DNA of 39,535 nucleotides from positions 1-39,535 of the forward strand of contig JACKBV010000037.1 of the NCBI GenBank assembly GCA_020634315.1, read 5' to 3'. Under the pieces are notes generated by a model that saw only the letters and a program-made list of their open reading frames with translations, was not told the DNA's origin and did not search any database. This DNA comes from Ardenticatenaceae bacterium. GTDB taxonomy: Bacteria > Chloroflexota > Anaerolineae > Promineifilales > Promineifilaceae. The position numbers and the translations under genes were made by a program. Within the stretch, counting starts at the first letter, position 1, and each line of letters starts with the position of its first letter. Of this stretch, positions 15,910 through 24,983 are shown one piece after another.

Positions 15910-18900
15910 TTGGACGATAAGCATACATTATTTGCCGGACGTTTTTTCTTGCAAGAACTGATCAGCCAGAGTAATACGGCGGAAGTATACCGTGCAGTTG
16001 ACCAGCAGACTGGGCTGACTGTGGCGATTAAACGTCTGGTGCAAACGCTTCCCCATCCCTCCTTACAGCAGCAATTCGGCCAGGAAGTTAGAATTTTACA
16101 ACAATTGGATCATCCGCATATCGTCAAACTCATCGATGCTGGAAAAACGGCAGATGGTCAATATCTGGTGTTACCTTATTACGATGGTGGATCGTTAGCC
16201 AGTTTGTTGGCCCGTGAGGGATCTTTTTCGATAGAGCGCGTGCTCAAAATTGGGATTGCTCTGGCTGATGCGCTGCGTGTTATCCACGAACAGCATATTA
16301 CGCATGGCGATTTGAAGCCAGGGAATATTATCTTGTCCGAAATGGGCGATCCCATTTTGGCAGATTTTGGTGCCGCACATCTTGACCAGGGAAAGCGATT
16401 CTTGCCACGCGGTACGGTTTTGGGGACATATGAGTATCTCAGTCCGGAAGCTTGTAATCGCGATCTGGTTGATTCACGCACAGATATCTGGTCTTTAGGC
16501 GTGATGTTGTACGAGATGTTGACGGGCAAACTGCCATTTTCCCACCCCAAAGTTTCCCATTTGCTGATTGCTATCATGATGGAGCCGCCACCAGATATAC
16601 AGCAGTTAAGGCCAGATTTGGGTGATCGGTTTGCTGACCTTATTTATCGGATGTTGGCAAAAGATCCCAATCAGCGCATCCCAACTGCGGAGTTGGTGGT
16701 CGCTGAGTTAACGGCAATTTGGCAGACGAATGGGTTTGCTTTGGAGTCAGATATGGGGGTTAGTAGTTTTGCGGATATGATGACCTGGGAAATGGTGGGA
16801 CCCCAGCACAATTTGCCGACAAATCCGATGTTGTTTGTCGGGCGTCAACGGGAACTGGAAGAAATACATCGTTTGTTGTTGGATCCTGGCTACCGCCTGG
16901 TCACGATACATGGGTCGGGTGGAATTGGTAAGACGCGGCTTGCTATGCAGGTTGCCCAGCATTATCTGGAGGAGACGGAAGAAGATGTGTTTGTGGTTGA
17001 TTTGGCGGCTGTGGATAGCCCTGATTTATTGGTAACGGCCGTTGCCGAAACCATCCACTTTCACTTTTTCGGCCGTGACGAACCCGAAGAGCAGCTCTTG
17101 AACTATCTCCAGGGCAAACGTATGTTGCTCGTGCTAGACAACTTCGAGCACCTCATTACACAGGCAGGTTTCCTCTCCCGAATTTTGCTAAAAACCTTCG
17201 ATGTTCAAATTCTTGTCACTTCGCAAGAGCGGCTCAATGTTCGCGAAGAATGGGTCTTCCCCTTGGAAGGCTTGCCAGTCATCGACCCACTCGTAACCAG
17301 CAATGAACAGAAACCACCAGCCGTCGAGTTGTTTATCGAGACTGGCCGTCGTGCCCGCCGAGATTATGCGCCATCAGAAGAAGAATTAAACGACATTCGC
17401 GAAATTTGCACATTGGTAGAAGGCGTTCCCCTGGCTATTGAATTGGCTGCGGGGTGGGTCAACCGGTTAACCCCAGCCGCTATTTTGACGCGCTTACGCG
17501 AAGGGTTCGAGTTCTTGGCGACCGATTTGCCCCATTTGCCAGCGCGGCATCGCAGCACCCGCTCTGTGTTTGAGTACGCCTGGGAATTGTTGAATCCAGA
17601 AGAAAAACAGACGGTACGCCGTTTGTCCGTATTTCGTGGTCGCTTCTCGCTTGATGCGTCACGACGCATTACGGGCACATCTATTCCGACGCTGTACAAA
17701 TTGATAGATAAAGCATTGTTACGCCGTTCTCCTGTGTCGGGTCAGTTTAGTATGCAGGCAATGGTGCGGCAATTTGCCGCGCAAAAATTGTCTCTGTATG
17801 AAACAGAACAAATTATGATTCGCACCCGGCACGCAGAGTATTATTTGCGCGGTATTTACAGCTTGCGTGCCGACTTGAAAGGGGAACGTCAGGCGGACGC
17901 CTTACAGGATATTGAGCGCGAAATCAGCAATATTCGTGTGGCCTGGCAGTGGGCGGCGCTCCAGGGTGATCCCCAATTATTAGATTTGGGAACCGATGCG
18001 CTCTTTTCTTTTTACCAATTACGGGGTCGCCAGCGCGAAGGCGCACAATCGTTTGCGCAAGCGGTGCAGGGGCTTAAAGAAAAAACGCGTGCCCAAACGG
18101 GGATTGCTTTATGCCGTTTGTTAGCGCGGCAAGGTGTTTGCAATCGGTTTATCGGTCGGCTGGAAGAGGCACGCTCGATGCTTCAAGAGAGCCTTAATCT
18201 GGCACGAACGTTGGGCGATTTGCGTGAAATGGCATTTTCGCTTTATCAGCTTGGGGCGGCTATGCCGAATGAGCCGGGTATCATGGCTTATTGGGAAGAA
18301 AGTTTGGCTGTTGCTGAAGCGCTTGATGATCAGACTTTAATAGCGGAAGTTTTGAATTGGTTGGCGTTTGGCCTTTTCCGCGAAGGGCGAATTGATGAAG
18401 CGGTTGAGACGTTGGAACGGAGCCTGGTGGTGCGGCGTGCCTTGTCTGATCATCATGGTCTGGCTAATGCGTTGACGAATTTGGGCGTTGTGCAAATCCA
18501 TTTGGGCAACTATGGGAAGGCAAAAGATCTTTTGCAAGAAGGGTTGTTGACTTACCAACAGATAGGCGATATTCATGGGGTGGCTGCGGCCAGTAATAAT
18601 TTGAGCCACACGGCGCTGAATATGGAGGATTATAAAGCGGCACAACGTTGGGGGAAGCAGGCGTTAGATTATTTCCGGCGTGTTGGTGATAAGAAGGCGG
18701 AAGGGGAAGCGCTTGGCAATCTGGCGACGGTTGCTCTTCAGCAGGAAGATTATGAGTTAGCGCGTACGTTGTGTTTGCAATGTATTGAGTTGTATATGGG
18801 GCTTGGCTTGCCCACGTCTTCTTATTATAAGGATTTAGGGCGTGTCGCTTTGGCACAGAATGAATGGGGCGAGGCTTACCTTGTATTTAGGAAAGCGTTG

Positions 18901-19161
18901 CAAGAGGAACCGAGTACGGCCGTTACCCTGGACATCCTGACCGGTATTGCTGCCATTTGGATGCAAGAAGGCAAACTGACAGACGCCGTAGCTCTCTTTA
19001 CATTTGTGCAGCAGCACCCGGTCAGTGAACAAATTGTGCGTGATAGAGCTACAGAGAAATTGCAGTTATTAGACAGCCGAATGCCGTCAGCAGAATTTGC
19101 CGCCGCACAAAGCGATGGCAAAGAAAAATCTCTTGAGTTGTGGTTGACTTATGTGCTATGA
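15910..19161 (+). CDS. Ser/Thr kinase-STAND NTPase-TPR regulator, kinase residues intact
   Basis: A 1083-residue cytosolic protein. Residues 8-270 are a Hanks-type kinase: VAIK lysine K41, helix-C glutamate about E59, HGDLKPGN loop with D134 and N139 (a non-RD kinase), DFG aspartate D152 and an SPE motif. The glycine loop is degenerate. Residues 300-600 form a STAND/NB-ARC-like NTPase with VGRQRELEEI, Walker A GSGGIGKT (335-342) and Walker B LLVLD (D410). Residues 640-1040 are TPR-like helical repeats. No DNA-binding domain is visible. The start is TTG with CAAGG about 12 bases upstream; an in-frame stop further up excludes a longer form. It is divergent from the ROK gene and upstream of the subtilase. 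Probably it senses an unknown ligand and phosphorylates an unknown partner. Confidence 0.85.
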   Translation: MDDKHTLFAGRFFLQELISQSNTAEVYRAVDQQTGLTVAIKRLVQTLPHPSLQQQFGQEVRILQQLDHPHIVKLIDAGKTADGQYLVLPYYDGGSLASLLAREGSFSIERVLKIGIALADALRVIHEQHITHGDLKPGNIILSEMGDPILADFGAAHLDQGKRFLPRGTVLGTYEYLSPEACNRDLVDSRTDIWSLGVMLYEMLTGKLPFSHPKVSHLLIAIMMEPPPDIQQLRPDLGDRFADLIYRMLAKDPNQRIPTAELVVAELTAIWQTNGFALESDMGVSSFADMMTWEMVGPQHNLPTNPMLFVGRQRELEEIHRLLLDPGYRLVTIHGSGGIGKTRLAMQVAQHYLEETEEDVFVVDLAAVDSPDLLVTAVAETIHFHFFGRDEPEEQLLNYLQGKRMLLVLDNFEHLITQAGFLSRILLKTFDVQILVTSQERLNVREEWVFPLEGLPVIDPLVTSNEQKPPAVELFIETGRRARRDYAPSEEELNDIREICTLVEGVPLAIELAAGWVNRLTPAAILTRLREGFEFLATDLPHLPARHRSTRSVFEYAWELLNPEEKQTVRRLSVFRGRFSLDASRRITGTSIPTLYKLIDKALLRRSPVSGQFSMQAMVRQFAAQKLSLYETEQIMIRTRHAEYYLRGIYSLRADLKGERQADALQDIEREISNIRVAWQWAALQGDPQLLDLGTDALFSFYQLRGRQREGAQSFAQAVQGLKEKTRAQTGIALCRLLARQGVCNRFIGRLEEARSMLQESLNLARTLGDLREMAFSLYQLGAAMPNEPGIMAYWEESLAVAEALDDQTLIAEVLNWLAFGLFREGRIDEAVETLERSLVVRRALSDHHGLANALTNLGVVQIHLGNYGKAKDLLQEGLLTYQQIGDIHGVAAASNNLSHTALNMEDYKAAQRWGKQALDYFRRVGDKKAEGEALGNLATVALQQEDYELARTLCLQCIELYMGLGLPTSSYYKDLGRVALAQNEWGEAYLVFRKALQEEPSTAVTLDILTGIAAIWMQEGKLTDAVALFTFVQQHPVSEQIVRDRATEKLQLLDSRMPSAEFAAAQSDGKEKSLELWLTYVL

Positions 19162-19294
19162 CATTAGTCCTAATTAATTTGGGATATGTAACAAGAAACG
19201 GGTAGGATCGTTTAGACTAATAAAATCGCTAACCCCAAAAAGACTAAACAGTCTATTTTTGTTGAAAGAAGTGCGTATTTGTGGAGTGATTTGC

Positions 19295-21190
19295 ATGAAG
19301 CAAAAAATTGTGTACAGAACATTTTCATTACTACTCATTGTAATTGTATTGTTAACCTCCACTGTGTGGCTGTTATCTAAAGTAAACACGGCCGATCAGG
19401 CAACCATGCATTCTTACATTGTGCAGGGGAATAGTGCCGCAGAAGTGGCGGCACTTGTGGAGGCCTATGGTGGAGAGGTAACATCAGAATTGTCGCTCAT
19501 TAATGGTGTGGGCGCTTTGTTGCCGGCTGAGGCTGTGTCTCGCCTGTCTGCTGACCCGGATGTGACGCAGATCACCCCGAATGCGGCTGTTCAAGCTGCC
19601 GTGCAACAGACAAGTGATGTGATTCCCGCCAATCAGCCAACTGCTGATTTTGCGGATGTGATTGGTGCTGATTTTGTCTGGTCAGAATCAGGAAATACCA
19701 TTACTGGAGAAGGTATCACGGTTGCTGTGGTTGATAGTGGTATTGACTCACAACTGCCATCGCTGAACAAAGATGCCAATAACAATGATCGTTTAAACTT
19801 GGGCATGGTTTTTTTGACAGAAACCATGACATTGACCAATCGCATTTTTGATGACAATGGGCATGGCACACATATCGCGGGCATTATTGGCAGCAGCCAG
19901 GTCGGCGATGATGGTGAGTGGAATGGCGTTGCCCCGAATGTTGACATCATCAGTATCCAGGTTTTGGGTGAAGAAGGGTGGGGGACTTATGAGAATGTGA
20001 TTCGGGGTATCCAATGGGTTGTGGCGCACAAGGAAACGTACAACATTCGTGTGATGAATTTGTCGTTGGTGGCAACGCCGCAGTCGCCTTACTGGGCAGA
20101 CCCCATGAATCAAGCCGTGATGCAAGCCTGGGCCGAGGGCATTGTTGTGGTGGCGGCGGCCGGTAATGGTGGCCCACTGCCGATGACGGTTGGTGTGCCG
20201 GGTAACAATCCCTATGTGATTACGGTTGGGGCGTTTACGGATAATTTTACGCCTGATGATTGGTCGGATGATTATATTACGCCGTTTTCGGCGGCGGGGC
20301 CGACGCTGGATGGGTTTGTTAAGCCGGATGTGATTGCGCCTGGCGCTCATATGTTGTCTACCATGAAACAACAAACTCATCTGGCGATGGAGCACCCGGA
20401 TTATGTGCGCTCTGGGGGCACACATTTCGAGATGGCGGGGACGTCGCAGGGAACGGCCGTTGTCTCTGGGTTGGCTGCTTTAATCCTTTCAAACCCGGAT
20501 AATGCCGATTTGACCCCAGATCAGGTTAAGTATCGCATTATGCACACCTCTTTGTTGTGGACTGATCCAGAAACGGGCGACCCGCTTTATTCGGTCTGGC
20601 AACAAGGTGTGGGACGTGTCAATGCTCCGGATGCGGTTTTCACCGATACGCTGGAAGTGTCCAATTATGGCATGGATATTCTGTGCGATTTAGACCCCGA
20701 ATCCAGCCCAACTTGCCCGGAACCGCCGCATTACGAGGGATTTTCTTATTACGATCCTGAAATGGGACTGTTCTATTTGTATGATGCCCCGGAATCGTGG
20801 GCAAGTGGCTACAGCACTTGGGCAGGTGGCTACAGCACTTGGGCAGGTGGCTACAGCACTTGGGCAGGTGGCTACAGCACTTGGGCAGGTGGCTACAGCA
20901 CTTGGGCAGGTGGCTACAGCACTTGGGCAGGTGGCTACAGCACTTGGGCAGGTGGCTACAGCACTTGGGCAGGTGGCTATACGGGTTGGATTGAAACGCC
21001 GGGTTTGCAACAAACGATGGCGGCTGCGGCGCAGTATCCCTGGCCGGCAATCTATAATGACCCTGACTTTATTTCGTCGTTCCAACAAGGGCTGCCTCCT
21101 GCTGATGACACGCCGGTGATTTGGGATGAATGGGTTGAGGAGATTGATTGGACGTTGAAGTCTGTGTATTTGCCTTTTATTATGAATTGA
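19295..21190 (+). CDS. Secreted subtilisin-like protease (S8) with STWAGGY repeats
   Basis: A 631-residue protein. A signal peptide occupies about residues 1-36, then an I9-type propeptide (HSYIVQG to about 110). The S8 catalytic domain has D147 in VVDSGID, H190 in NGHGTH, oxyanion N291 in AAGNGG and S384 in GTSQGTA. The usual GTSMA is changed to GTSQG, next to a palindrome copy. Residues 507-562 are eight exact STWAGGY heptads, preceded by the degenerate ESWASGY. The C terminus is SVYLPFIMN, resembling the end of the GH5-like protein. ATG at 19295 is chosen because GGAG lies 8 bases upstream and it directly precedes the signal peptide. It sits between two kinase-STAND-TPR genes. Protease activity is near certain; its target is unknown. 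Confidence 0.9.
   Translation: MKQKIVYRTFSLLLIVIVLLTSTVWLLSKVNTADQATMHSYIVQGNSAAEVAALVEAYGGEVTSELSLINGVGALLPAEAVSRLSADPDVTQITPNAAVQAAVQQTSDVIPANQPTADFADVIGADFVWSESGNTITGEGITVAVVDSGIDSQLPSLNKDANNNDRLNLGMVFLTETMTLTNRIFDDNGHGTHIAGIIGSSQVGDDGEWNGVAPNVDIISIQVLGEEGWGTYENVIRGIQWVVAHKETYNIRVMNLSLVATPQSPYWADPMNQAVMQAWAEGIVVVAAAGNGGPLPMTVGVPGNNPYVITVGAFTDNFTPDDWSDDYITPFSAAGPTLDGFVKPDVIAPGAHMLSTMKQQTHLAMEHPDYVRSGGTHFEMAGTSQGTAVVSGLAALILSNPDNADLTPDQVKYRIMHTSLLWTDPETGDPLYSVWQQGVGRVNAPDAVFTDTLEVSNYGMDILCDLDPESSPTCPEPPHYEGFSYYDPEMGLFYLYDAPESWASGYSTWAGGYSTWAGGYSTWAGGYSTWAGGYSTWAGGYSTWAGGYSTWAGGYSTWAGGYTGWIETPGLQQTMAAAAQYPWPAIYNDPDFISSFQQGLPPADDTPVIWDEWVEEIDWTLKSVYLPFIMN
20813..20980 (+). repeat. Eight tandem 21-bp repeats coding STWAGGY
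   Basis: Eight consecutive 21-base units starting AGCACTTGGGCA. They are identical at the DNA level except for the last base of the final unit. Perfect identity, including third codon positions, points to recent slippage or gene conversion. It is a coding minisatellite inside the subtilase gene. Confidence 0.97.
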
Positions 21191-21198
21191 TGCTTTGT

Positions 21199-21216
21199 CG
21201 GAAACGGCCGTTTCCG
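21199..21216. repeat. Intergenic copy of the iterated palindrome
   Basis: A perfect 18-base palindrome around AACGGCCGTT (core 21203-21212). It is the only exact core copy outside a gene. It lies 8 bases after the subtilase stop and 25 bases before a strong terminator. Confidence 0.85.
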
Positions 21217-21241
21217 CACCAATTCACCTGAAAGAAGTATC

Positions 21242-21283
21242 ATCAGGTTCCCAGTCACATGATTGGGAACCTGATTTTATTTT
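21242..21283 (+). terminator. Strong intrinsic terminator after the subtilase gene
   Basis: A perfect 12-bp stem (21242-21253 with 21264-21275), 10-base loop, then TTTATTTT. It should separate the subtilase transcript from the downstream pseudokinase gene. Confidence 0.85.
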
Positions 21284-21351
21284 CGCGTAAATTTCATGTG
21301 TTTTTAGTGGCACGATTGCGTTAACTTATGGTACTGTAGGCGCGTGTTGCT

Positions 21352-24300
21352 GTGAAAATTGACGCAGACAAAGAAAACATGACATTTGAAGACCGTTTTA
21401 AGATAGAACGTCGTATTAGTCAGAACGATCTGGAAGAGGTTTTTCTGGCGTTTGATTTGAATTCTGGACAAAAGGTTCAAATTCGTTCTATTAACGCGCA
21501 ACAATTAGGACGTTACCCCGCCTGGGCTGCCCAATTTTCACGTGAAGTCGACATCATGCGCCAGCTGCACCACCCACAAATCGTTAAATTGTTGCACACA
21601 TACAAACAGGATACCGGTTACTATCTGGTGCAGGAATATCGCGGCGAATGGTCGCTCGCCGATTTACTCGAGCAATCTGGTCCATTACCGATTTCACAAG
21701 TTCTGGAAATCGCCATCAACCTGGCTGAAATATTAGCCTCGGTGCATCGTCTGCAAATTGTGCATGGCAATTTATCTTCAACGCACATCTTGTTGGATGA
21801 GGGTGGCACGCCTTATCTCACAAAGTTTGATGCGGCACAACTGGTTCACCCGCAAAAACAGTTCTCTGCGGAACGGTATGTTACGGAATACCATTATGCC
21901 AGCCCGGAGTTTTGTAATCGGGAAGAGTATGATACGCGAACGGATATCTGGTCGCTTGGTGTGATTGTCTATGAGATGTTGACCGGGAAACGGCCGTTTG
22001 ACAACCCCCAAACATCCCGCTTACTGCTCGACATCATGACCCAGCCCCCTCCCGATTTGCAGTTACTGCACCCCCAAATTTCTGATCGTCTCGCCGATCT
22101 TGTCTATCGCATGTTGGCAAAAGACCCCAACCTGCGCATCCCTTCCATCGAATTAGTGGGGGCAGAACTCGAAAACATTTTGCTCGATTTGACCGATACG
22201 GACAAAGACGACATGCGCCCCATCATTTTCGGTCATCTTACCGAACCCGCCTGGGAATTTGTTGGGCCGCAGCACAATTTGCCACCCATCACGACCCCGC
22301 TTGCCGGCCGCGAAGACGAGTTAGAGGAAATAACGCGCCTGCTAACCAATCCGGCTTACCGGCTCATCACCCTGCACGGTCCGGGCGGCATTGGCAAGAC
22401 GCGCCTGGCAATTCAGGCCGCTTATGCCTATTTAGAACAAATCCAAGAAGACGTTTACATCGTCGAACTTGCCACCATTGACAACATCGCCATGTTCATC
22501 ATCGCCATTGCCGATGCGGTTCAATTTCGCTTCTCCGGGGCAGAGAGCCTGGAAACGCAACTGTTCTCATACCTGCAAAACAAACACATGTTGTTGGTCT
22601 TAGATGGCTTTGAACGTCTGGCTGCCGAGGCTGGAATCTTGTCGCGCATGTTGTTAAATGCCTTCAATCTCCGCCTGCTGATTACTTCGCAGAGCCGACT
22701 CAATTTGCAAGAAGAATGGGTTATCAACGTAGAAGGGCTGCCCACACCAGAGGTAGAAGATTTAGAGACATTACAACAGTCTACGGCCGTTAAACTGTTC
22801 CTACAGATAAGCCGCCGGGTTCGCCCCAACTATGCGCCAACCCCTGCCGACTTACAGGCCATCGGACAAATTTGCCAGTTTGTGGAAGGCAGCCCCCTGG
22901 GCATCGAATTAGCGGCAACCTGGATGAATCAGCTAACTCCACCTGAGATTGTTGCCAATATCCAGGCCAGTTACGGCTTTCTGGCTTCTGACCGCACCGA
23001 TTTGCCGACGCGCCATCGCAGCGCCCGCTCTATTTTCGAAAATGCCTGGCAGCTGCTCAATGAAGACGAAAAACGAGCTTTGCCCCAACTCAGTGTCTTT
23101 CGTGGCGGGTTCACATTAGAAGCTGCCCGCCGTGTGGTTGGGGCGTCACTGCCTGCCCTCAATGCACTGACCGACAAATCCCTGCTACAGCGTTCACCGC
23201 TATCCGGGCGCTTTGAAATGCCAGAAATCTTGCGTGAGTTCAGCGAGGAGAAGCTCGCTGCGATGCGCATGACCCATGAAATATCAGCTTATGCACGTCA
23301 TGCGCAGTATTACATGCACTATTTGGGGCAGAGAAGCGCCGATCTACACGGCCGTCGCCAACTAACTGCCCTCAATGAAATTGACCAGGAGATTGGCAAT
23401 ATTCGTGCTGCCTGGCACTGGTCCGTTCAACAAGCCAATACCACCCTGATCAATGTTGCCCTGGATGCCTTATACAGCTTTTACCAGCTACGAGGCCGAC
23501 AAAGAGAAGGTGCGGAAGTGTTTGATCAGGCGACCAAAATGTTGCGCGATGCAAACACAAACGACCAATTCATCCTGGCGCGTTTGTTAGCGCGTCAAGG
23601 TGCTTCCTATCGCTTTGTTGGGCGTTTGGAAGAGGCGAGAACCTTATTGCAAACGGCCGTTTCCACAATCCGAGAATTACACCAACATCGCGAACTTGCC
23701 TTCGCCTTATATCAATTAGGGGCAAGCGTGCCAGACAGCCCCTCTGCACGGCCGTATTGGGAAGAAAGTTTGGCTTTGGCAGAACGTGTCAACGATCTCG
23801 TTCTCGTTGCCGAAGCGTTGAATTGGCTGGCTTTTGCCCATTTCCAGTCCGGTCAAATTGATGCCGCTGTACAAAAGTTGGAAAGGAGCCTTGCTGCCCG
23901 CCGTGTTTTGCAAGACGATCATGGCCTGGCTAATACACTAGCAAACCTTGGCTTTATTTATATTCATTTGGGCCAATATGATCGCGCACAAGAATTGCTG
24001 CATGAAGCCGTCTTGATTCACCAAAAGCACAACAACTTACATGGTCAGGCCAACATTTATACCAATTTGAGCTATATCGCCTTGAACCAGAAGAATTATG
24101 TTGAAGCACGCGAGGCAGGGGTCAAAGCTTTGACATATTACCGCGAAATTGGCGACAAACGCGGGCAAGGTTTGGTGCTGGGCAACCTGGGCGAAGTCGC
24201 CCTTTATGAAGAGGATTACGAACAGGCACGCGATTTGTGCCAGCAAAGCATCTATCTCTTCAACGATATGGGATTGCCTACCATATCCTTCCAGCGTTTA

Positions 24301-24627
24301 CTGGCCTTTATTGATTTAGCTCAAAATCGGTTTGAGGAATCCTGGCAAGAATTTTGGCAGGTGTTGCAAGACGATCCGGCTCCACCACTAATCCTCGACG
24401 TATTGACCGGCATGGCCACTGTACTAACCCATCGCGGGCAAAAACAAAAAGCTGTGTCTTTGCTCACGTTCATCCGCGATCACCTGGCGAGTGAGCAAGT
24501 TGTACGCGAACGAGCCAATGCCCAACTTGCGGTTTTGTCTGTAGATATGGCACCCGACGAGTTTACTCTCGCTCAAGATGAAGGTGTTGACCTGACCATG
24601 GAAGAGTGGCTAGTCGCCTTATCGTAA
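21352..24627 (+). CDS. Pseudokinase-STAND NTPase-TPR regulator, paralogue of the 15.9-kb gene
   Basis: A 1091-residue paralogue of the protein at 15910, collinear over its full length. In the kinase-like domain every catalytic residue is replaced: the VAIK lysine by R45 (VQIR), the HGD aspartate by N140 (HGNLSSTH), the metal-binding asparagine by H145, and DFG by KFD (K158). It should therefore be catalytically dead. The NTPase keeps Walker A GPGGIGKT (343-350) and Walker B LLVLD, so ATP switching is probably retained, followed by TPR-like repeats. The GTG at 21352 is the longest start; ATG at 21379 is an alternative and matches the paralogue less well. It is likely a partner or decoy of the active kinase. 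Confidence 0.85.
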   Translation: MKIDADKENMTFEDRFKIERRISQNDLEEVFLAFDLNSGQKVQIRSINAQQLGRYPAWAAQFSREVDIMRQLHHPQIVKLLHTYKQDTGYYLVQEYRGEWSLADLLEQSGPLPISQVLEIAINLAEILASVHRLQIVHGNLSSTHILLDEGGTPYLTKFDAAQLVHPQKQFSAERYVTEYHYASPEFCNREEYDTRTDIWSLGVIVYEMLTGKRPFDNPQTSRLLLDIMTQPPPDLQLLHPQISDRLADLVYRMLAKDPNLRIPSIELVGAELENILLDLTDTDKDDMRPIIFGHLTEPAWEFVGPQHNLPPITTPLAGREDELEEITRLLTNPAYRLITLHGPGGIGKTRLAIQAAYAYLEQIQEDVYIVELATIDNIAMFIIAIADAVQFRFSGAESLETQLFSYLQNKHMLLVLDGFERLAAEAGILSRMLLNAFNLRLLITSQSRLNLQEEWVINVEGLPTPEVEDLETLQQSTAVKLFLQISRRVRPNYAPTPADLQAIGQICQFVEGSPLGIELAATWMNQLTPPEIVANIQASYGFLASDRTDLPTRHRSARSIFENAWQLLNEDEKRALPQLSVFRGGFTLEAARRVVGASLPALNALTDKSLLQRSPLSGRFEMPEILREFSEEKLAAMRMTHEISAYARHAQYYMHYLGQRSADLHGRRQLTALNEIDQEIGNIRAAWHWSVQQANTTLINVALDALYSFYQLRGRQREGAEVFDQATKMLRDANTNDQFILARLLARQGASYRFVGRLEEARTLLQTAVSTIRELHQHRELAFALYQLGASVPDSPSARPYWEESLALAERVNDLVLVAEALNWLAFAHFQSGQIDAAVQKLERSLAARRVLQDDHGLANTLANLGFIYIHLGQYDRAQELLHEAVLIHQKHNNLHGQANIYTNLSYIALNQKNYVEAREAGVKALTYYREIGDKRGQGLVLGNLGEVALYEEDYEQARDLCQQSIYLFNDMGLPTISFQRLLAFIDLAQNRFEESWQEFWQVLQDDPAPPLILDVLTGMATVLTHRGQKQKAVSLLTFIRDHLASEQVVRERANAQLAVLSVDMAPDEFTLAQDEGVDLTMEEWLVALS

Positions 24628-24983
24628 TCCTCTCTAAAAAATCCCCCCTTCTTTTGTTTCTATTCCACCAATTTGTGTAATTTGCCTGGCAACCTCTGGC
24701 AAAACTATTGACATTGCTTCTTTTCTATGGGATCATAGTACTAGCGCATCGTAGTACAAAAATTGAATAGCAAAAGTTATATCAGTTATCGCCAAAGTTT
24801 TTTTTCAAGTAACTTCGGCACTGTGTTTGAGGAAAGTAAAGCTATTTTGTGGCTTACTTCTTCATTCTCGTATCGTCGTTGGTTGGTTTGTCTTTCATGG
24901 CAGTTTTTCAGTGAACAGCGTGCCGGTGTTTGGTGACACCATTTTGTAATTGCTTGTTCCTGAATACATATGAGGAGATCAAT
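24628..24983 (+). other. 356-bp gap upstream of the repeat-peptide gene
   Basis: No gene seen. It holds a TTGACA box at 24708-24713 without a convincing -10 box at 17 bases, a short palindromic patch with two GTAC units at 24738-24755, and a possible hairpin (24790-24819). AT-rich compared with its surroundings, it is probably the promoter and leader of the repeat-peptide gene. Confidence 0.4.

Noticed and set aside
20640..21088. Antisense Cys-rich repeats (HLPKCCS) and Val-Ala-Thr repeats opposite or out of frame with the subtilase
   Set aside because: By-products of the same perfect 21-bp array. The subtilase frame carries the signal peptide, the catalytic triad and the C-terminal tail.
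24708..24740. Full promoter upstream of the repeat-peptide gene
   Set aside because: The TTGACA box is perfect, but no -10 match exists at 16-18 bases, so only the region is noted.
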